Assembly: GCA_039105265.1 (NCBI GenBank) | Contig: JAPFFF010000002.1 | Span: 2,542,001 to 2,606,000 of the forward strand | DNA length: 64,000 nucleotides | Direction: 5' to 3' | DNA from: Tritrichomonas musculus | Lineage: Eukaryota > Parabasalia > Tritrichomonadida > Tritrichomonadidae | Part shown: piece after piece, positions 9,250 to 20,411 of the stretch | Numbering within the stretch: position 1 is the first letter of the stretch | Layout of the letters: each line of letters begins with the position of its first letter | Position numbers and translations under genes: made by a program | Notes under the pieces: model-generated | What the model saw: the letters and a program-made list of their open reading frames with translations, nothing else | Told to the model about the DNA's origin: nothing | Databases searched by the model: none

Positions 9250-10495
9250 TAATTTAAACCATTATTTTTTTTTCTAAAAAAGAAAATTCTAGATTTTGAA
9301 ATTTTGACCTTTGACGATGAAAAATTTACCTAAAATACAAATTAAAAAAATTAGAATAAAGTAACAAATCTGTTCTCATCATTTTACTTTATTCTCTTTT
9401 TTTCATCTGTTACATCCAAATTCAATTAATCTCATCATTCTCATCTAATCTCATCAAATTTCGTCATTTACATTCTATATCATCTAATCTTATTTATCTG
9501 TTTCAATCTTATCTCTCATAAAATAGCTAATTAAAAAATATAGAATAATTTAGAATAATTATTATAAATTAATGGGTAATTTTATTTTAATAGATAAGAT
9601 TATGAATAAAAAAAATTAAACCTTTTAATAGCCACTACTTCGCTTCGCTCGTATTGGCTCAAGAAATACATGTTCGCTACGCTCAGCTCGGTTTGCTTGG
9701 ATTTTGGCGCCGTCGAAATTAGATAAAGTAATTGTCATACACCAGGCTCCCTTTGGAGACTGGGAAGAGATGGTAATGAATATTTATTATGAGAGGAAGT
9801 TTTAAGGTCGTAATAAATGTTAAAAACCTACATGCATGTCAATGTTATAAAAAATAATTATTAGGAGAGGAAGTCTGAAATATGCTGAAGGTCTATACAT
9901 ATTCATATTGTAATATAAAATCAAATTTTTGATGAAAGAGTAGATAATTGTAAGTAATTAAAAAAATAAAAATCGTAATTTAGGAAATCTGAGAATCTTG
10001 AGTAAATTTTTTTAGTTAAATATCATTCGTGCGAGATTTTGGTTTATATTGCGATAAGGACTTACGCGTTCGAGCAGGTTCCACTAATCAAAATGAAAAC
10101 AGCAAAAAAAAAGGTGATGTGTTATTTATTCTCATTTTTGATCGTAAATTTTCAATGCTTCTTATCAATTATTCTGAAACCTCATATAAAAAGTTCTAAC
10201 AAAATTTTAATAAAAATAGATTTATCCTGTTATTAAAATCTGATTTTTATAAATAAACAAACTTTTTAATCTTTTGGAAATATATATAAATAAATTGTTT
10301 AATGTGTGATAAGCCAAAATGGCTCTAATATCGTTTTTTAAAAATTTTTGAGGGAAATCTTTAATAGATATGGATAAAAAAATATTTAAAACTTTTAGTG
10401 GCAGGTGGGAGTGTAAATCGCGTAATTAGTTCCATTTGCAACTAATTTGAGATAGCTGCAGGTGGAAGTTTGAAATGGTACATTTAAGTAATTAC
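9250..10495. other. AT-rich spacer, no gene supported
   Basis: There is a pyrimidine-rich degenerate stretch (about 9370-9530, repeated TCTCATCTAATC-like words) whose complement resembles the purine-rich tract at 24720-25400. A short island richer in G+C lies at about 9636-9745 (words such as TTCGCTTCGCTCG and TTCGCTACGCTCAGC) and is unexplained. 10408-10495 is a degraded edge copy of the satellite that follows. Confidence 0.5.
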
Positions 10496-13400
10496 TTCCA
10501 CCTGCAGCTGTCGCAGCTCAGCCGCAGGTGGAAACTTGGTTTCCTTATTTCTTTACTTCCACCTGCAGCTGAGAAGCGATAGCCGCAGGTGGAAGGCTAA
10601 ATTGGTAAATAGTGATTTTCCACCTGCAGCTGTCGCAGCTCAGCCGCAGGTGGAAACTTGGTTTCCTTATTTCTTTACTTCCACCTGCAGCTGAGAAGCG
10701 ATAGCCGCAGGTGGAAGGCTAAATTGGTAAATAGTGATTTTCCACCTGCAGCTGTCGCAGCTCAGCCGCAGGTGGAAACTTGGTTTCCTTATTTCTTTAC
10801 TTCCACCTGCAGCTGAGAAGCGATAGCCGCAGGTGGAAGGCTAAATTGGTAAATAGTGATTTTCCACCTGCAGCTGTCGCAGCTCAGCCGCAGGTGGAAA
10901 CTTGGTTTCCTTATTTCTTTACTTCCACCTGCAGCTGAGAAGCGATAGCCGCAGGTGGAAGGCTAAATTGGTAAATAGTGATTTTCCACCTGCAGCTGTC
11001 GCAGCTCAGCCGCAGGTGGAAACTTGGTTTCCTTATTTCTTTACTTCCACCTGCAGCTGAGAAGCGATAGCCGCAGGTGGAAGGCTAAATTGGTAAATAG
11101 TGATTTTCCACCTGCAGCTGTCGCAGCTCAGCCGCAGGTGGAAACTTGGTTTCCTTATTTCTTTACTTCCACCTGCAGCTGAGAAGCGATAGCCGCAGGT
11201 GGAAGGCTAAATTGGTAAATAGTGATTTTCCACCTGCAGCTGTCGCAGCTCAGCCGCAGGTGGAAACTTGGTTTCCTTATTTCTTTACTTCCACCTGCAG
11301 CTGAGAAGCGATAGCCGCAGGTGGAAGGCTAAATTGGTAAATAGTGATTTTCCACCTGCAGCTGTCGCAGCTCAGCCGCAGGTGGAAACTTGGTTTCCTT
11401 ATTTCTTTACTTCCACCTGCAGCTGAGAAGCGATAGCCGCAGGTGGAAGGCTAAATTGGTAAATAGTGATTTTCCACCTGCAGCTGTCGCAGCTCAGCCG
11501 CAGGTGGAAACTTGGTTTCCTTATTTCTTTACTTCCACCTGCAGCTGAGAAGCGATAGCCGCAGGTGGAAGGCTAAATTGGTAAATAGTGATTTTCCACC
11601 TGCAGCTGTCGCAGCTCAGCCGCAGGTGGAAACTTGGTTTCCTTATTTCTTTACTTCCACCTGCAGCTGAGAAGCGATAGCCGCAGGTGGAAGGCTAAAT
11701 TGGTAAATAGTGATTTTCCACCTGCAGCTGTCGCAGCTCAGCCGCAGGTGGAAACTTGGTTTCCTTATTTCTTTACTTCCACCTGCAGCTGAGAAGCGAT
11801 AGCCGCAGGTGGAAGGCTAAATTGGTAAATAGTGATTTTCCACCTGCAGCTGTCGCAGCTCAGCCGCAGGTGGAAACTTGGTTTCCTTATTTCTTTACTT
11901 CCACCTGCAGCTGAGAAGCGATAGCCGCAGGTGGAAGGCTAAATTGGTAAATAGTGATTTTCCACCTGCAGCTGTCGCAGCTCAGCCGCAGGTGGAAACT
12001 TGGTTTCCTTATTTCTTTACTTCCACCTGCAGCTGAGAAGCGATAGCCGCAGGTGGAAGGCTAAATTGGTAAATAGTGATTTTCCACCTGCAGCTGTCGC
12101 AGCTCAGCCGCAGGTGGAAACTTGGTTTCCTTATTTCTTTACTTCCACCTGCAGCTGAGAAGCGATAGCCGCAGGTGGAAGGCTAAATTGGTAAATAGTG
12201 ATTTTCCACCTGCAGCTGTCGCAGCTCAGCCGCAGGTGGAAACTTGGTTTCCTTATTTCTTTACTTCCACCTGCAGCTGAGAAGCGATAGCCGCAGGTGG
12301 AAGGCTAAATTGGTAAATAGTGATTTTCCACCTGCAGCTGTCGCAGCTCAGCCGCAGGTGGAAACTTGGTTTCCTTATTTCTTTACTTCCACCTGCAGCT
12401 GAGAAGCGATAGCCGCAGGTGGAAGGCTAAATTGGTAAATAGTGATTTTCCACCTGCAGCTGTCGCAGCTCAGCCGCAGGTGGAAACTTGGTTTCCTTAT
12501 TTCTTTACTTCCACCTGCAGCTGAGAAGCGATAGCCGCAGGTGGAAGGCTAAATTGGTAAATAGTGATTTTCCACCTGCAGCTGTCGCAGCTCAGCCGCA
12601 GGTGGAAACTTGGTTTCCTTATTTCTTTACTTCCACCTGCAGCTGAGAAGCGATAGCCGCAGGTGGAAGGCTAAATTGGTAAATAGTGATTTTCCACCTG
12701 CAGCTGTCGCAGCTCAGCCGCAGGTGGAAACTTGGTTTCCTTATTTCTTTACTTCCACCTGCAGCTGAGAAGCGATAGCCGCAGGTGGAAGGCTAAATTG
12801 GTAAATAGTGATTTTCCACCTGCAGCTGTCGCAGCTCAGCCGCAGGTGGAAACTTGGTTTCCTTATTTCTTTACTTCCACCTGCAGCTGAGAAGCGATAG
12901 CCGCAGGTGGAAGGCTAAATTGGTAAATAGTGATTTTCCACCTGCAGCTGTCGCAGCTCAGCCGCAGGTGGAAACTTGGTTTCCTTATTTCTTTACTTCC
13001 ACCTGCAGCTGAGAAGCGATAGCCGCAGGTGGAAGGCTAAATTGGTAAATAGTGATTTTCCACCTGCAGCTGTCGCAGCTCAGCCGCAGGTGGAAACTTG
13101 GTTTCCTTATTTCTTTACTTCCACCTGCAGCTGAGAAGCGATAGCCGCAGGTGGAAGGCTAAATTGGTAAATAGTGATTTTCCACCTGCAGCTGTCGCAG
13201 CTCAGCCGCAGGTGGAAACTTGGTTTCCTTATTTCTTTACTTCCACCTGCAGCTGAGAAGCGATAGCCGCAGGTGGAAGGCTAAATTGGTAAATAGTGAT
13301 TTTCCACCTGCAGCTGTCGCAGCTCAGCCGCAGGTGGAAACTTGGTTTCCTTATTTCTTTACTTCCACCTGCAGCTGAGAAGCGATAGCCGCAGGTGGAA

Positions 13401-14229
13401 GGCTAAATTGGTAAATAGTGATTTTCCACCTGCAGCTGTCGCAGCTCAGCCGCAGGTGGAAACTTGGTTTCCTTATTTCTTTACTTCCACCTGCAGCTGA
13501 GAAGCGATAGCCGCAGGTGGAAGGCTAAATTGGTAAATAGTGATTTTCCACCTGCAGCTGTCGCAGCTCAGCCGCAGGTGGAAACTTGGTTTCCTTATTT
13601 CTTTACTTCCACCTGCAGCTGAGAAGCGATAGCCGCAGGTGGAAGGCTAAATTGGTAAATAGTGATTTTCCACCTGCAGCTGTCGCAGCTCAGCCGCAGG
13701 TGGAAACTTGGTTTCCTTATTTCTTTACTTCCACCTGCAGCTGAGAAGCGATAGCCGCAGGTGGAAGGCTAAATTGGTAAATAGTGATTTTCCACCTGCA
13801 GCTGTCGCAGCTCAGCCGCAGGTGGAAACTTGGTTTCCTTATTTCTTTACTTCCACCTGCAGCTGAGAAGCGATAGCCGCAGGTGGAAGGCTAAATTGGT
13901 AAATAGTGATTTTCCACCTGCAGCTGTCGCAGCTCAGCCGCAGGTGGAAACTTGGTTTCCTTATTTCTTTACTTCCACCTGCAGCTGAGAAGCGATAGCC
14001 GCAGGTGGAAGGCTAAATTGGTAAATAGTGATTTTCCACCTGCAGCTGTCGCAGCTCAGCCGCAGGTGGAAACTTGGTTTCCTTATTTCTTTACTTCCAC
14101 CTGCAGCTGAGAAGCGATAGCCGCAGGTGGAAGGCTAAATTGGTAAATAGTGATTTTCCACCTGCAGCTGTCGCAGCTCAGCCGCAGGTGGAAACTTGGT
14201 TTCCTTATTTCTTTACTTCCACCTGCAGC
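10496..14229. repeat. 122-bp satellite array, about 31 near-identical copies
   Basis: The anchor AAACTTGGTTTCC recurs every 122 bp from 10532 to 14192, giving exactly 30 periods (31 anchors), and the copies I compared look identical. Each unit is two 38-bp hairpin modules separated by two 23-bp AT-rich spacers. Both modules begin TTCCACCTGCAGCTG and end GCAGGTGGAA, a 10-bp stem. One module also holds a nested AGCTG-TCG-CAGCT hairpin. 122 is not a multiple of 3, so the array has no long frame. The extreme homogeneity implies recent amplification or ongoing gene conversion. Edges decay quickly on both sides. Confidence 0.97.
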
Positions 14230-15478
14230 ATTTGCCAAAATTGGTTTTAATGGATGTTGAGAATTTAAAAACAATTTAAAAAATTATATTTGGTTTATAT
14301 CTCGAGTCAAATAAAATATTTATGAATTACAAATCAATAATAATATTTTATACTTTATTTATAAAATATATTATCTGTTTTATTTCCAAATTACTAGCCA
14401 TATATAGATTTAACCACAAATTTACAAAAAAATTTTAGAAAATGACTTATTTCTCAATTGCTTTACGAAATAATAATACATTAATTGTACAATATAATAA
14501 TAATATATATTTAAATAAATTTTATTATGTAAAAAAGTTAATTTATACTCTCATTTTAAAGAAAAATGTAATTAATATTTTGTATTATTTTGAATTATTT
14601 TTCATCGTATTTATGTACGTTATTATTATTTTAGTGATGTGAGATGATTATTTTCGGTGAAGTGAAATTATTAGTGAAATGATTCTTGAAAAATATAAAT
14701 TTGCGCATCTTCATAAAAATATTAAAAAAATATTTTCTATTTAGTTAAATTATTATTTACCATTTTATAAAATTAATTTTAATATTTAATATATTGAAAA
14801 CCAAAAAACAATCACAATACAAACCAACTAATATATTTAGAAATTCAATTTAAAATCATCGTTTAATTGAATTTTTCATTTTTTTTTTTTGTTAATTTAT
14901 CTATTTAATATATTATATAAATCTTAAATATAAAATACATATTTTATATAAATAGTAATATTTATCATAAATATAAATTAAAATAATGTTTAAATAAAAA
15001 TATTACTAGGATACAAAAAGTTTATTATTTCAATAAAACAATATAATAACTGAAAAAGTTAAAAATTTTTTAAAAATAAAATGAAATATAAATTTGTATA
15101 TCTTTAGAAATAAAATGTATTTTAAACGTATAAATATTAATATATTATTTAAATATATATACAATAATAAAAAATAAAACAAATATAAATATATTTCTAT
15201 ATTACATCAATTTTTATATAAAAAAATTATACCGCCTCTCAAATATAAAACCATTTTTATTTTCAGAAAAATAAAAATAGAAATATCTCAAAAATAGGAG
15301 TATAAAATTCTTATTCATTAAAGTACATTCTTAGTTTTAAAATAAAAATAAAGAAATAATGATCAAAATTACAATATTTCGTCAATTTCTCTACATGAAT
15401 ACCTCTTCAGTGGTGTTGTAAAATTTAATAATATGTTCGGGTTTTAATTTATGGTTTTAAATTCTTGAATTACTGGGG
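14230..15478. other. AT-rich spacer, nothing recognised
   Basis: Extremely AT-rich sequence with no coding frame that I support. The frame at 14442-14642 is made of Asn, Tyr, Ile and Phe codons only and looks compositional. Confidence 0.5.
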
Positions 15479-15522
15479 TTTTAGACCGAAGGTCTAAAAT
15501 CACAGTAAATACATACGACGAC
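15479..15522. repeat. Relic Maverick-type terminus
   Basis: It has the hairpin TTTTAGACC-GAA-GGTCTAAAA, then AATCACAGTAAATACATACGACGAC. The order and most bases match the end of Maverick A (6974-7011: AGACC-GGA-GGTCT, AAATCACCGCAAACGTATACTACT). No Maverick gene lies next to it. It is read as an old solo end in the same orientation as that of A. Confidence 0.5.
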
Positions 15523-15700
15523 AATTAGCTTCATTGATAAATTATCATTGAATAAAAATACCGAAAATGACCGTTTTTTTAGGTCTCTTTTCAAAATTTT
15601 CTATATATCAATTGAATGTTTCTTTAATTCTACATCGTTAATTTTTTTTTAGAAATAATATAAACGGCCGTTTTTTCTATTAATCTACAGAAACAACAAA

Positions 15701-16114
15701 ATGACTGATTTTCTTGATAGCTTTATCGAATCAACACAGAAAGACGTTGTTGAAGAAGTTCAACAACTTGTCACTGAAAAAGGAATTAAACAACAGGTTT
15801 TGAAGGAGGCACAGGATTTAGCTCAGCAACAGGCAATGCATTTAATGAACCCTAATTCACCAGAACCAAAAAAATATCCTGGAATTCAACTAGAGGGCGA
15901 TGAAAAAGATGAATTTCTTCTTGTTCTTGATTATTTAGAATCAATTGGATTGAAATTTACACCAACAGTCCTTAAATACGAAAGCCAAAATCCAGATGTA
16001 AATACAAATCGTGAAGAACTTTGCCAACGACTTAATTTGCGATCCTACGACAGAACTCCTTTGCTTGTTCAATTAATTGATGAGCGTCTCAAAGCTCTTG
16101 AAAGTGCTACTTAA
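15701..16114 (+). CDS. FOP/FOR20-like LisH-domain protein (host gene)
   Basis: A 137-aa protein with better base composition than its surroundings and a clear end (TAA followed by a long T run). Residues 1 to about 60 are helical and Gln/Glu-rich. Residues about 66-95 fit a LisH dimerisation motif of the FOP/FOR20 type (FLLVLDYLESIGLKFTPTV, then ESQNP). The region after it (EELCQRLNLRS, TPLLVQLIDERL) fits the rest of the FOP N-terminal fold. Known members of this family (FOP, FOR20/FOPNL, OFD1) sit at centrosomes or basal bodies and act in centriole or cilium assembly, which suits a flagellate host. The gene is isolated in spacer, about 180 bp from a relic Maverick end. It is the most convincing host gene of the window; the exact orthologue is not resolved. 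Confidence 0.75.
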   Translation: MTDFLDSFIESTQKDVVEEVQQLVTEKGIKQQVLKEAQDLAQQQAMHLMNPNSPEPKKYPGIQLEGDEKDEFLLVLDYLESIGLKFTPTVLKYESQNPDVNTNREELCQRLNLRSYDRTPLLVQLIDERLKALESAT

Positions 16115-18492
16115 TCATTAATTTTTTTTTTATTTTTTTATATTTACTCATTTTTTTCTTGAAATTGAAATAAATTTTAATTATTAGCATTCTTTTTTAC
16201 AATAAACATAAATACAAATGATCAAAAAAACATTTTTATTGTTGAAATGATACAATGATTTGATTTTAGTTCTAATTAAATGCTTCTATTTTCGATCATA
16301 AATGAGCATTAAAAACCAACCAATATTATTTCAATTTCATTATATAATTTCAAAGGTATGTAAACTCTTGGTAGATTGAATAAAGGATAAATTTCCACAC
16401 CTAATTGATTAAATAGTAAATTATGAAAAATAAAACAAGGTTCATAACTGAAATATTTTTTTTTTATATATACAGAATTTGATTTCAGGATATTTAATAA
16501 AAATCCGGAAATCTAGCTTTGTTATTTTTGAATAGCACTGAATTTGATTTCAGGATAATTAACAAAAATCCGGAATAAGATATTTGGAAATCTTTCAGTA
16601 TATAAAAAAAAATCATATCATTTAAACAATATCAATCTGTGAAACAAGAATCTGGTAAACATTTATTTATTTTGAGTTGGTTTATAATATCTTCGATAAT
16701 GGGCTTTTTTGAGTTGGTTTGATTTCATGTAAAATTATTACGCCCATCTATTCATTCAATTTATTTTCAATGGATATAAAAAGAATTCAGATAACTTTTT
16801 TTAGAAATAATTATGTTCAATCTTCATTTCATTATTATTCCAATTAAATATATATATATATGTTTGAATATATTTATTTATATATTTTAAATTTTATTTA
16901 TACAATAAAATAAAGGAGAACGAAGACGGTTTTTCTTGTACGTTAAAAAATATATTAAAATGATTTTATATAATTAATTAATAGTCATTTTTTCGATATT
17001 TGTTAATATTAATATTTTTTAATCATATTTAAATGAATTTGCATTATTATAAATACATTTATTGTTCAAATAATGGAAATTATATGTTATCAGTATCTGA
17101 TTTTGATAAATAGGTATGTGAAATTAAGAAATCGTTTATATAAAAGATTAGTGATGGCATTATAACCCAATTGACCCTGCCAGAAAAGAAATTCAGCGTA
17201 TGAATTTTTATTTATTTTATAAGAAAGAAAAAATAATCATTAAATGTTTTTTGAAAGATTTTGAATAAATTATTTATTTCTATTCAATTACTCTCAATTA
17301 AAATATTTATTTGAGATAATTTCTTTTTTTTTTAGAATTTTATTTATTTTATTTATGGATAATTTATTCAATATAAACTTATTACAATGGCAATTATATT
17401 ATTATTATATTTATATATGTTTATATATAGAATATAAAATATAAATATTTTATTTATATAATGATAAAAATAGTTCAATTTTTCATTCTCAATCATCAAT
17501 AAGAAATTTTAAATTAAATATAATCGTCCAAGAGTCAATTTTGAACACAATTTCATAAAAAATAAATCTTTCATATTCAATTATTAATTTTCATGAAATT
17601 CCATCAAACAATGTATTAAAGTATAATTTTTCTTATAAAACATTTGTATTTCTTTATCATTAAATCTGTATTTATATTAATTTATCAAAATGAAGCCTAT
17701 TAATAAATAATTTTATTATAATTTTAATATTTATTAAAATAAGCAAGTTTTATTAATTATTACATAAGTAATAAGTAATATTTCACACCTTTACTTTGCT
17801 ATTTTAGCCTTTTTCCTCAATCTAATATATCTTATATTTTGGCTTCAAATTTGAAATATATCATATAAAAATCCAATATTTAATCAATTTAACAGGCTGG
17901 GTAAGCTCTTTTAATTTTTTTTTAGATTTGAAAAAAATATTTATAAAAAATATACTAAATAATTAAGCATAACATTTTAGTATGTCATTATATAAAAATA
18001 TAATAGTAAAAAAAGTGATTTATGTCATTTTTGTTAAGATAAAATAAAAATGAAAGAGATTATTTTATATAGTTTTAATTCAATTTTTTAAAAAAATAAA
18101 ATGTTATTATCTTATTATATTTTTATAAACTCTATATAATATCACATGATATAGTTTGTATACAATATAAAATAAATTGATAAAATCATAAACTATGAAA
18201 AATAATTATACAGGTGGCACAGATTCTTTGTAACAATTTTGATATCTAAATGTTACAAGAAATTGAATTAAAAATCTATCTTAACAATTCAATTTATTAA
18301 CTTTTTCATAACTTTTATTGTTATTTTGTGAATATCTTTGTTTCCCTACGATATTTCTTTTTGGTTTCTTATTAAGAATTATTCAATATATAATATTATA
18401 TTTATATTTATATAAAATAACTCGAAAAAAATCTTTGTCATAACCGTCTCTCCGTTCTCCTTTAATAAAATATCCTTTATAATTCTATTATT
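16115..18492. other. AT-rich spacer, no gene seen
   Basis: No coding region is supported. A diverged direct repeat (GAATTTGATTTCAGGATA followed by AAAAATCCGGAA) occurs at about 16475-16510 and 16540-16575, with a 65-bp offset. The rest is simple AT-rich sequence with short TA runs (for example near 16850). Confidence 0.5.
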
Positions 18493-18496
18493 TTAA

Positions 18497-18825
18497 GGGA
18501 CCACTATCAAATTCTATGTTATAAATTCTATGAGTTATCACAAAATTAATTGACTTAAAAAAATTATTTCTTGAGTATTTTTGCTATATTTTGGTATATA
18601 TAAATTATATAAATTACATATCATTTATTTCTATTCTTCTTTTAAGCCTATTCCCTTTTTTCAATAAAAATTTAAAAGTTGAAAGGAGTAAAAATTTTAC
18701 AAAAATGATCGGAATGGTGAAATTTTAAAGTTTTAAACTTTTTCCGAGATAACAACTATTGAATTTTCTTTTCTATGAGTTTTCTCAATATTGAAATGTT
18801 TACAAAAAAATATGATAGTGGTCCC
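18497..18825. mobile_element. TTAA-flanked 329-bp MITE (piggyBac-like insertion)
   Basis: GGGACCACTATCA at the left end is exactly inverted at the right end (TGATAGTGGTCCC). Both ends are flanked by TTAA (18493-18496 and 18826-18829). TTAA duplication is the signature of the piggyBac superfamily. No coding capacity. It ends about 75 bp before the BIR-like fragment. Confidence 0.72.
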
Positions 18826-18902
18826 TTAAATATTTTAAAATTTATTAATATAATAATATTAAAATCTTTAAAGTATTGAATTTTTAAGATAATTTTTATT
18901 AA

Positions 18903-19355
18903 AATGCTTCAGCTAGGTTCTCATCTTATAATCGATATTTTATAAAAAAAATAGATTCAAAAAACGATTATACGGAATATAACAAAAATGTTCGACAATT
19001 CGCGAGATACGGTATAAAATATTTTCCACATGAGAATTTTGAAAGTTATTGTCCTTTTTGTTCGTATAAGAAAAAGTCATGCCATTTACGAAAAAGAAGT
19101 TATTATAAACATTCAAAAAATTGTCAAGACTGTCAGGCTTTTATAAGTATAATCTCAATTTTCAATAATAATATTTTAAAGAGAGTAGCAAAATTTTCAT
19201 CAATTTCAAATGTTGATATGAATTCTTTATGCTCGAGAAGTTTTAATGAGATTTTACAATTTTCAAAACCTTTTTTACGATTATTAAATAATTTGATATT
19301 TGTCAGAGGATTTGCTTCATGCTCAATTAACAATCAGGATGGAAAACATATTTAG
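18903..19355 (+). pseudogene. BIR (inhibitor-of-apoptosis repeat) domain coding fragment
   Basis: An open stretch of 150 codons, bounded by TAA (18900) and TAG (19353), without an in-frame ATG before the conserved part. It encodes an ARFSSYNRYFI start typical of BIR domains, ARYGIKYFP, and an exact zinc signature: CPFC at 19050-19061, His at 19110 and Cys at 19131, that is C-x2-C-x16-H-x6-C. This spacing is diagnostic of BIR domains, the zinc modules of IAP proteins and survivin. About 70 residues follow with no recognised domain. The lack of a start could mean a decayed copy, a downstream exon or a non-AUG start. The minus-strand frame at 19133-19333 is its antisense shadow. Given the spacing, domain identity is fairly secure; whether it is expressed is not. 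Confidence 0.6.
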
Positions 19356-19774
19356 TCAGGAAAATAATTGATTTATTTAATTTTTATCAAGATAAGAGAA
19401 AAAAATAATTAATAAAAGTTTTTTTCAATACTTTATTTTTTTTCCTCCGACCATTCAACTTTGTTCAGAAAAATTCTGAGAAATTACGAATTTTTAACAT
19501 CATCAACTGCAAAAAAATATTCTCAAATAATTGTGATAGTTCTTTCAAATAAATTCAAATGGATGAGCGTTTAAAATCTCTAAGAGATTCGAAATATTTG
19601 CTGATTTTCTTCAAGATCATCTGAATTTTTCAAGAATTCCATTAAAGAAGATTCGACAAGTTCTCGAGAATGCATATATATTATGATATCTGATCTTTCA
19701 AGAATTCACTCATTTTTATTTTATAAAGTAATAAAAAGTGACAAAATAGCTTGATTGCATTTTTTTAAAAAAAA

Positions 19775-20091
19775 ACTGCTGATTAAAAGTTCATTCCCAA
19801 TATAAATATAAATATAATGTAATTTATCACTATTATATATTTATTTATTTAATATAAATTCGGAGCTCTATAACAAGATATTAAAGATTCTTATTTATCG
19901 TTTTTTCATTTTCAAATATTTTTGAGTTGCTAAAAATTTATGATAAAAAAAGAAACTTCTCAGAACTTTTTTTAAAAAACTGCTGATTAAAATTCATTCC
20001 CAATATAAATATAAGTATAATATAATTTAATACTATTATATATTTATTTATTTAATATAATTTCGGAGCTCTATAACAAGATATTAAATGA
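19775..20091. repeat. Direct duplication of about 118 bp, offset about 196 bp
   Basis: CTGCTGATTAAAA through GGAGCTCTATAACAAGATAT occurs at about 19775-19893 and again at about 19972-20091 with scattered differences. It is noncoding. Confidence 0.7.
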
Positions 20092-20411
20092 TTTTAAATT
20101 TCTTTCAATATTTATATAACTATTGAAAAATTATAAATCTTAATTTGGTCGACTTTTATTAATTAAATGCTTTTTTATATTATTATATATATAAAAATAA
20201 AATAAAAAAAATTATTTCATAAATGAAAATTTTAAATAATTTAACGAATTTTGATCGTCTACCCACACATAAGGTGCTTTCAATTGACCAAATCATGGCC
20301 AATTTGGTTTTCTTTTTTATAAAAAACGATCAAATCATGGCCAATTTATGCTAAATTGACCTTGCTCCGGGTCTACTGAAATGCTCCGGGTCTATTGAAA
20401 GCACGTTATCT

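Noticed and set aside
10040-10090. tRNA-like GTTCGAG word
   Set aside because: No acceptor stem or anticodon arm could be built around it; no tRNA or rRNA gene was found anywhere in the window.
10039-10236. 65-codon frame
   Set aside because: Composition of AT-rich spacer, no domain, no neighbour support.
10496-14229. CRISPR-like array
   Set aside because: The intervals between hairpin modules are identical in every unit, not unique spacers, and no cas genes are present; this is a satellite in a eukaryotic genome.
14083-14274. 63-codon minus-strand frame at the satellite edge
   Set aside because: Made of satellite sequence; the 122-bp period prevents a maintained frame and the codons have no protein character.
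14442-14642. 66-codon frame of Asn, Tyr, Ile and Phe
   Set aside because: Amino-acid content follows base composition; probably chance.
19133-19333. 66-codon minus-strand frame
   Set aside because: Antisense of the BIR-like fragment, which has a specific zinc signature on the plus strand.
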